Shown: positions 7,567 to 10,523 of the stretch, in pieces
How the letters are laid out: each line of letters starts with the position of its first letter
Position numbering within the stretch: the stretch's first letter is position 1
Source of the DNA: Oceanospirillales bacterium
GTDB taxonomy: Bacteria > Pseudomonadota > Gammaproteobacteria > Xanthomonadales > SZUA-36
Length of the DNA: 10,523 bases
NCBI GenBank assembly: GCA_003232965.1
Contig: QIKG01000181.1
Location: 1-10,523 of the forward strand
Direction of reading: 5' to 3'
Position numbers and translations under genes: made by a program
The notes under the pieces: model-generated
The model's database searches: none
What the model saw: the letters and a program-made list of their open reading frames with translations, nothing else
What the model was told of the DNA's origin: nothing

Positions 7567-7586
7567 ATACCATTAATTGGTATAGT
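7567..7586 (+). promoter_or_regulatory. Operator-like palindrome overlapping an extended -10-like element
   Basis: ATACCA (7567-7572), five bases, then TGGTAT (7578-7583) form a 17-base perfect-arm inverted repeat typical in size of a dimeric repressor site. The right arm continues as TGGTATAGT (7578-7586), an extended -10 with one mismatch in the -10 hexamer. A transcript would begin near 7593, about 180 bases before the DUF2339 start. No matching -35 is seen. Confidence 0.35.
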
Positions 7587-7743
7587 GAACCACTCGATTA
7601 GCATTTATTAGATCGCACGACTGGCCAAAACCTTGAAGTGGTAGGCCCTGAGATGAGCGACTAAAAACCCATGTCGCAAGTGTCGAAATAGCGATATACT
7701 CCAATTGGGAGTTAGTTTCTAGCCGCTGACTATAAAGTTAACG

Positions 7744-7757
7744 GGGCCGTAGGGCCC
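7744..7757 (+). other. GC hairpin in the leader of the DUF2339 gene
   Basis: GGGCC-GTAG-GGCCC forms a five-pair GC stem with a four-base loop, ending 17 bases before the ATG at 7775. No T tract follows, so it is not a terminator. It borders the place where the ribosome binding site should lie, and that site is poor, so an effect on translation or mRNA stability is possible but unproven. Confidence 0.4.
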
Positions 7758-7774
7758 TATAGAGCAAACTTAAA

Positions 7775-10523
7775 ATGAAGAAATATATTACAGCAGGTAT
7801 TTTCTTTCTAATAACTTATGTTGTGACCAGCATTACTTCTCAATCTCATTCAATGCTGATAATAATCTTGGCAACTTTCCTGGGTTATACCATTGCGCGT
7901 GTTGGTAGCTTGCAAAAAGAACTACAACAATTGCGAGAAATGCTTTCCAGCAACCGGCGGGAAAAAGACAAACAAATACCCAGCTCCAGTGTCGTCGATA
8001 ATGCTATAAAGCCAGATTTCCATGATAATGATTTTCATTCGGATAAGCGGGCACAGTCGACTCCAATTGTTGAATCCAAAACCGAGCCCGCGACTGATAC
8101 AGGTGTCGACTTCAAGCCAGACTCAAGTCCGAGCCATGTACCAGCGCACACTGAGCAAACCTCAACAGCTAACACTGACGGCTCACCACGCACTCAAACA
8201 CCGCGAGTCCCTGGGCTTTCAGACAAAGTATTTAGTTACCTAAAAGACTTTTTAACTGGCGGCAACCTGTTTGTTAAAATCGGCATACTAATATTATTTT
8301 TTGGTGTCTCATTCCTACTTAAATATATATCTGATAAAGGAATGTTCCCTATCCAATACCGCTTAATTGCTGTTGTTATAGGCGCTATTGCATTGTTGCT
8401 GTTTGGCTGGCGGATCCGCAACCAAAAAGCCAAGTACGCGCTATTATTGCAAGGTGCGGGTATAGGCGTACTTTACCTGGTTATTTTTGCAGCATTTAAC
8501 ATGTATAACTTATTGCCTTCACTGCCAACCTTTGTACTATTATTTATAGTTAGTATGCTTTCAGCGGCACTAGCGGTACTGCAAGATTCACGCGCACTCG
8601 CTATCATCGGGTTCTCTGGTGGTTTTCTGGCGCCTGTTCTGGCATCATCCGGCTCCGGAAACCATGTGGGACTGTTTAGTTACTATGCCATTCTTAATGT
8701 TGCGTTGGTCGCTGTAGCTTGGTTTAAGGCCTGGAGACCGCTGAACCTGCTGGGTTTTGCCTTCACTTTTATAATTGGTAGCGTATGGGGAGCATTTAAT
8801 TATAAAGCAGAAAACTTCAGTACAACTGAACCTTTTCTGCTGCTATTTTTCCTGTTCTATGTATTAATTGCTGTTCTCTTTGCCTTGCGTCAACCGCCCA
8901 AATTGCGTGGCTATGTTGATGGCACACTGCTGTTTGGCGTACCCCTGGCTGCATCTGCCTTGCAGTATTTGCTGGTCAAAGATATTGAGTACGGCGTAGC
9001 ACTGTCGGTACTTGGCTTTGGTGTCTTTTATATATCGCTGGCAATATTCCTCTGGAAAAAATCAGGAGATGGACTACGGCTATTATCAGAAGCCTTTCTT
9101 GCCCTGGGCGTTATTTTCACCTCACTTGCCATTCCCTTCGCAATTTCGCCAGCATATACAGCCGCAGCATGGGGACTGGAAGGGCTGGGTTTTATCTGGC
9201 TGGGTACTCGCCAAAACCGGATATCCGTACGCCTGTTTGGGCTGCTGTTACAACTGGGTGCTGCTGTAATCGTCTTATGGAACAGTAACTACGAACAACA
9301 AATAGCATTTATCAATGGTGATTTTATCAGTGCGCTTATGTTGGCGGTTGCAGGAATTCTCAGTGCCCGCTTGCTGTATAAGAAATTCGATGGGAAATAT
9401 AGATGGGAAGCCAAACTCAGTCCGGTTTTATTAGTCTGGGGATTGCTCTGGATAATGGGCGGCTTCTATAACCAGGTTTATGAGTACTACCCTTACCGCT
9501 ATCTAAATCATGCGGTACTTGGGTTTGCCAGCATTCTTAGTGTCATCTTTACATTCGCTGCTCTACGCACAAAGCCTGTGTGGCAGCATGCATGGACTGT
9601 TGCAATAGCGTTGCTGCCGTTCATGTTAATGGCTTTGATATTCGACATACCCAGCAATCTAAGCACTGCTTATGGATGGCTGGTATGGCCGTTCGCATTT
9701 TCTGCATTTTACTGGCTACTCCGCCAACTAGATGATTCAGGAACTAAAATTAAAATTACTCCGTGGCTCCACACCGCAGTATTGCTGCTTGCCGTACTAT
9801 TTATTGTCATAGAGGCCAATTGGGTTATAGCTATTAACCTTCAACTTAGCATCGGCTGGCAAATCATCGGTTGGGCTATCCCTGCAGTCATCGCTTTGAT
9901 TATTGTCAGCAAGTCTAAAAGGTGGCCTTTCGGCCAGCATGCTGAGGCTTATCAACAAAATGCCGCTGTTATTCTAGCCGGGGCTTTGGTGCTGTGGAGC
10001 ATTGGTGCCATCATAAGCCGGGGAGATGCCTACCCTATAGCTTGGGTGCCGGTATTAAACCCCGTAGATATTATGTTTGGAATCGTATTCATGACACTTG
10101 TGAGTTGGTGGCGGCGCTCTAATAAGATATTCGAAACACTAAACATTCCAACCCGTAATGTGCAAGCGGGGCTCGCAGGGCTGTTTTTTATATGGCTTAA
10201 CTTCAGTGTATTTCGTATTTCACACCACTGGTTTAAGGTAAGTTACGATTATAATAGTATGTTTGATTCTTCTCTAACTCAAACCACAATCTCTATACTC
10301 TGGGCGCTTATCGGAGTGATAATTACAGTAATCGCCAGCCGTAAAAACTTGCGTCCAATATGGATTGTAGGCGGTATATTACTAGCGCTGGTGGTCTTGA
10401 AACTGTTCCTGGTCGATTTATCGGAGTTAGGCGGTATTGGGCGTATTGTTTCCTTCATGATTGTCGGTGGCTTGTTAACCAGCATTGGCTACTTCGCACC
10501 ACTACCTGGAGATGAAAATGATG
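7775..10523 (+). CDS. DUF2339-family polytopic inner-membrane protein (3'-truncated by window edge)
   Basis: The frame is open for 916 codons from the ATG at 7775 to the window end; an in-frame TAG at 7760-7762 makes this the first possible ATG. Two N-terminal hydrophobic segments (about 4-20 and 27-43) are followed by a short coiled coil (SLQKELQQLREMLSS, 45-59), a hydrophilic Pro/Ser/Asp-rich linker (about 60-146) and then a long series of membrane helices. GGNLFVKIGILILFFGVSFL (162-181), AAAWGLEGLGFIWLGTRQNR in the middle, and LKLFLVDLSELGGIGRIVSF near the end are typical of DUF2339 (Pfam PF10101), whose function is unknown. GYFAPLP near the cut is the usual end of the family, so only a few residues are probably missing. 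The Shine-Dalgarno is weak. The sequence does not suggest a substrate. It is divergent from the K+ channel gene, so a functional link is only possible through shared control. Confidence 0.9.
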   Translation, partial: MKKYITAGIFFLITYVVTSITSQSHSMLIIILATFLGYTIARVGSLQKELQQLREMLSSNRREKDKQIPSSSVVDNAIKPDFHDNDFHSDKRAQSTPIVESKTEPATDTGVDFKPDSSPSHVPAHTEQTSTANTDGSPRTQTPRVPGLSDKVFSYLKDFLTGGNLFVKIGILILFFGVSFLLKYISDKGMFPIQYRLIAVVIGAIALLLFGWRIRNQKAKYALLLQGAGIGVLYLVIFAAFNMYNLLPSLPTFVLLFIVSMLSAALAVLQDSRALAIIGFSGGFLAPVLASSGSGNHVGLFSYYAILNVALVAVAWFKAWRPLNLLGFAFTFIIGSVWGAFNYKAENFSTTEPFLLLFFLFYVLIAVLFALRQPPKLRGYVDGTLLFGVPLAASALQYLLVKDIEYGVALSVLGFGVFYISLAIFLWKKSGDGLRLLSEAFLALGVIFTSLAIPFAISPAYTAAAWGLEGLGFIWLGTRQNRISVRLFGLLLQLGAAVIVLWNSNYEQQIAFINGDFISALMLAVAGILSARLLYKKFDGKYRWEAKLSPVLLVWGLLWIMGGFYNQVYEYYPYRYLNHAVLGFASILSVIFTFAALRTKPVWQHAWTVAIALLPFMLMALIFDIPSNLSTAYGWLVWPFAFSAFYWLLRQLDDSGTKIKITPWLHTAVLLLAVLFIVIEANWVIAINLQLSIGWQIIGWAIPAVIALIIVSKSKRWPFGQHAEAYQQNAAVILAGALVLWSIGAIISRGDAYPIAWVPVLNPVDIMFGIVFMTLVSWWRRSNKIFETLNIPTRNVQAGLAGLFFIWLNFSVFRISHHWFKVSYDYNSMFDSSLTQTTISILWALIGVIITVIASRKNLRPIWIVGGILLALVVLKLFLVDLSELGGIGRIVSFMIVGGLLTSIGYFAPLPGDEND

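Larger units (their letters stand above)
7204..7624 (+). repeat. Dispersed short repeat ACGACTGG / TGGTAT
   Basis: ACGACTGG occurs exactly at 7204-7211, 7513-7520 and 7617-7624, and with one inserted A (ACGACATGG) at 7260-7268. Two of these extend to AAAACGAC(A)TGGTAT (7257-7271 and 7510-7523). TGGTAT or its complement ATACCA also occurs at 7224-7229, 7567-7572 and 7578-7583. Random 630-base DNA should hold far fewer, which suggests a binding-site family. Part of the TGGTAT set could instead be extended -10 promoter elements. Confidence 0.5.
7145..7774. promoter_or_regulatory. 630-base divergent intergenic region with repeated motifs
   Basis: This region separates the K+ channel gene (minus) from the DUF2339 gene (plus) and should hold both promoters. 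I see no protein gene or structural RNA. It contains repeated ACGACTGG and TGGTAT motifs, a palindrome at 7567-7583, and a GC hairpin near 7744-7757, each listed separately. A TATACT -10-like hexamer (7695-7700) lies 80 bases before the plus-strand start but lacks a good -35. The middle (about 7400-7450) is very AT-rich. Confidence 0.6.

Noticed and set aside
4476..7667. 12-base sequence shared in inverted orientation (TTTTTAGTCGCT at 4476-4487 and AGCGACTAAAAA at 7656-7667)
   Set aside because: Several 12-base matches are expected by chance between all positions of a 10-kb window, and the surroundings do not match.
7145..7774. CRISPR array or iteron-type origin suggested by the repeated motif
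   Set aside because: The copies are only about 8-14 bases, unevenly spaced (about 56, 250 and 104 bases), and there are no spacers or replication genes.

Overview
The window looks like chromosomal DNA of a Gram-negative, probably aquatic gammaproteobacterium. The grounds are an outer-membrane TonB-dependent receptor, moderately AT-rich DNA, ordinary Shine-Dalgarno and intrinsic-terminator signals, and a REP-like intergenic palindrome block. No gene here fixes the genus, so this placement is an inference.

Layout. Positions 1-316 (minus) hold the N-terminal part of a fold-type I PLP-dependent aminotransferase that leaves the window at its 3' side; its reading frame has no in-frame ATG and probably carries a 5' frameshift. 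A strong intrinsic terminator (386-416, minus) closes the next gene, a TonB-dependent receptor (439-2841, minus) with signal peptide, TonB box, plug and terminal-Phe beta signal. Positions 2842-3376 are AT-rich leader and spacer. Positions 3377-3735 hold a GC-richer block of inverted repeats (REP-like or mobile-element remnant).

Three minus-strand genes follow, transcribed in the order voltage-gated K+ channel (6443-7144), 547-aa three-TM/coiled-coil/TPR-like/beta-rich envelope protein (4677-6320), and 244-aa membrane-anchored protein with four cysteines (3740-4474). Gaps are 122 and 202 bases with no obvious terminator, so they may be co-expressed. The last two have no function I can recognise. 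If the window holds an undescribed system, this trio is the best candidate: an ion channel next to two envelope proteins that I predict to be mostly periplasmic.

Positions 7145-7774 are a 630-base divergent intergenic region with a repeated motif (ACGACTGG, and TGGTAT in both orientations), a 17-base palindrome overlapping an extended -10-like element, and a GC hairpin just before the next start. From 7775 (plus) a 916-codon open frame runs off the window: a DUF2339-family polytopic inner-membrane protein, essentially complete apart from its last residues.
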